The position numbers and the translations under genes were made by a program. This document shows, one piece after another, positions 5,633 to 6,123 of a stretch of DNA of 6,123 bases; the first letter of the stretch is position 1, and each line of letters starts with the position of its first letter. The notes beneath the pieces were generated by a model. That model was not told the origin of the DNA, made no database searches, and saw nothing but the letters and a program-made list of their open reading frames with translations. Source of the DNA: Rhodoferax sp. (GTDB lineage Bacteria; Pseudomonadota; Gammaproteobacteria; Burkholderiales; Burkholderiaceae_C); NCBI GenBank assembly GCA_029946045.1, contig JAQSDS010000099.1, positions 1-6,123 on the forward strand. Direction: 5' to 3'.

Positions 5633-6123
5633 TGGGTCTCCAAAATTCAGGATTGGGGGCGGGCATTGGGATTTTCACAAATTGGCGTGGCGGGTGTCGA
5701 TTTAAGCGCCGCAGAACCCGGATTATCGGCGTGGCTGGCGGCCGGTTTCCATGGCGACATGAATTACATGGCGGCCCATGGCCTCAAGCGCGCGCGCCCG
5801 GCCGAGCTGGTGCCGGGCACCGTGCGCGTGATCACAGCGCGCATGGATTATTTGCCAGCCGATACCCCCGCTGGCTGGCAGGCGCTGGAGTTTGCGCGGC
5901 TTGACAAACCGGCAGAGGGCATTGTGTCGGTTTATGCCCGGGGCCGGGACTACCACAAGGTCATGCGCAGCCGCCTGCAAAAGCTGAGCGACCAGATCGC
6001 CACAGCCTTGGGACCGTTGGGCTACCGGGTGTTCACCGACTCGGCCCCGGTGCTCGAAGTCGAGTTGGCCAGCGCGAGTGGCCAGGGCTGGCGCGGCAAG
6101 CACACCTTGCTGCTGAGTCGCGA
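5609..6123 (+). CDS. queG: Epoxyqueuosine reductase QueG, N-terminal part, cut by window edge
   Basis: Cobalamin- and iron-sulfur-dependent enzyme for the last step of queuosine synthesis, reducing epoxyqueuosine to queuosine at tRNA wobble position 34. 171 codons are visible of an expected ~350-380; the Fe-S cluster cysteines lie beyond the right edge. Family motifs present: LGFSQIGVAGVDL (20-32), WLAAGFHGDMNYM (42-54), KRARPAELVPG (60-70), YARGRDYHKVMR (109-120), FTDSAPVLE (142-150, containing the conserved active-site Asp144) and GWRGKHTLLLSR (160-171). ATG 5609 is preceded by AGGTGA at ideal spacing. An in-frame GTG at 5597 overlaps that site and is not preferred. The first 24 bp overlap the 5' end of tsaE, which runs the other way, so any queG promoter must lie within tsaE. 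Confidence 0.95.
   Translation, partial: MQQLNGSQWVSKIQDWGRALGFSQIGVAGVDLSAAEPGLSAWLAAGFHGDMNYMAAHGLKRARPAELVPGTVRVITARMDYLPADTPAGWQALEFARLDKPAEGIVSVYARGRDYHKVMRSRLQKLSDQIATALGPLGYRVFTDSAPVLEVELASASGQGWRGKHTLLLSR

Noticed and set aside
5723..6103. 126-codon minus-strand open frame opposite queG
   Set aside because: It is antisense to conserved QueG motifs and has no recognisable product.

Overview
The window is GC-rich chromosomal DNA of the kind found in Burkholderiales. My guess is the Comamonadaceae (Rhodoferax/Polaromonas-like), based on codon use, the protein sequences and the queG/tsaE/amiC neighbourhood. This placement is inference from recognised protein families; no search was run. 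Coding density is very high. The only gene-free stretches are 76 bp (902-977) and 140 bp (1962-2101).

Left and centre (1-3767) form a fructose-type sugar uptake and phosphorylation locus arranged divergently. On the minus strand lie the periplasmic sugar-binding protein gene (frcB, 978-1961) and then the membrane permease gene (frcC, 1-901, cut by the left window edge). A strong GC hairpin separates them. The ATPase partner (frcA) is not in the window and would be expected beyond the left edge. On the plus strand, starting 140 bp from frcB, lie a PfkB-family sugar kinase gene (2102-3112) and, 4 bp later, a P-loop kinase gene resembling FrcK of the rhizobial frcBCAK cluster (3117-3767). FrcBC(A) would import the sugar, PfkB would phosphorylate it, and the role of FrcK is uncertain. 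The shared intergenic region carries a perfect palindromic -10 box (AACTATAGTT) that can serve promoters on both strands, and a second palindrome (AACTAGTT) next to it is a plausible operator.

The right part (3769-6123) is housekeeping. On the minus strand, tsaE (t6A37 tRNA modification ATPase) overlaps by 4 bp the start of an AmiC-type Tat-exported N-acetylmuramoyl-L-alanine amidase gene. As given, the amidase gene is broken by a single-base frameshift in a run of five G; one extra base would restore an uninterrupted 445-residue protein. On the plus strand, queG (epoxyqueuosine reductase, cut by the right edge) starts inside the 5' end of tsaE, so the two tRNA-modification genes are head to head with overlapping starts.

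I found no RNA genes, insertion sequences, CRISPR arrays or phage genes, and no convincing previously undescribed system. The most useful leads are the shared symmetrical promoter, the amiC frameshift and the overlapping tsaE/queG starts.
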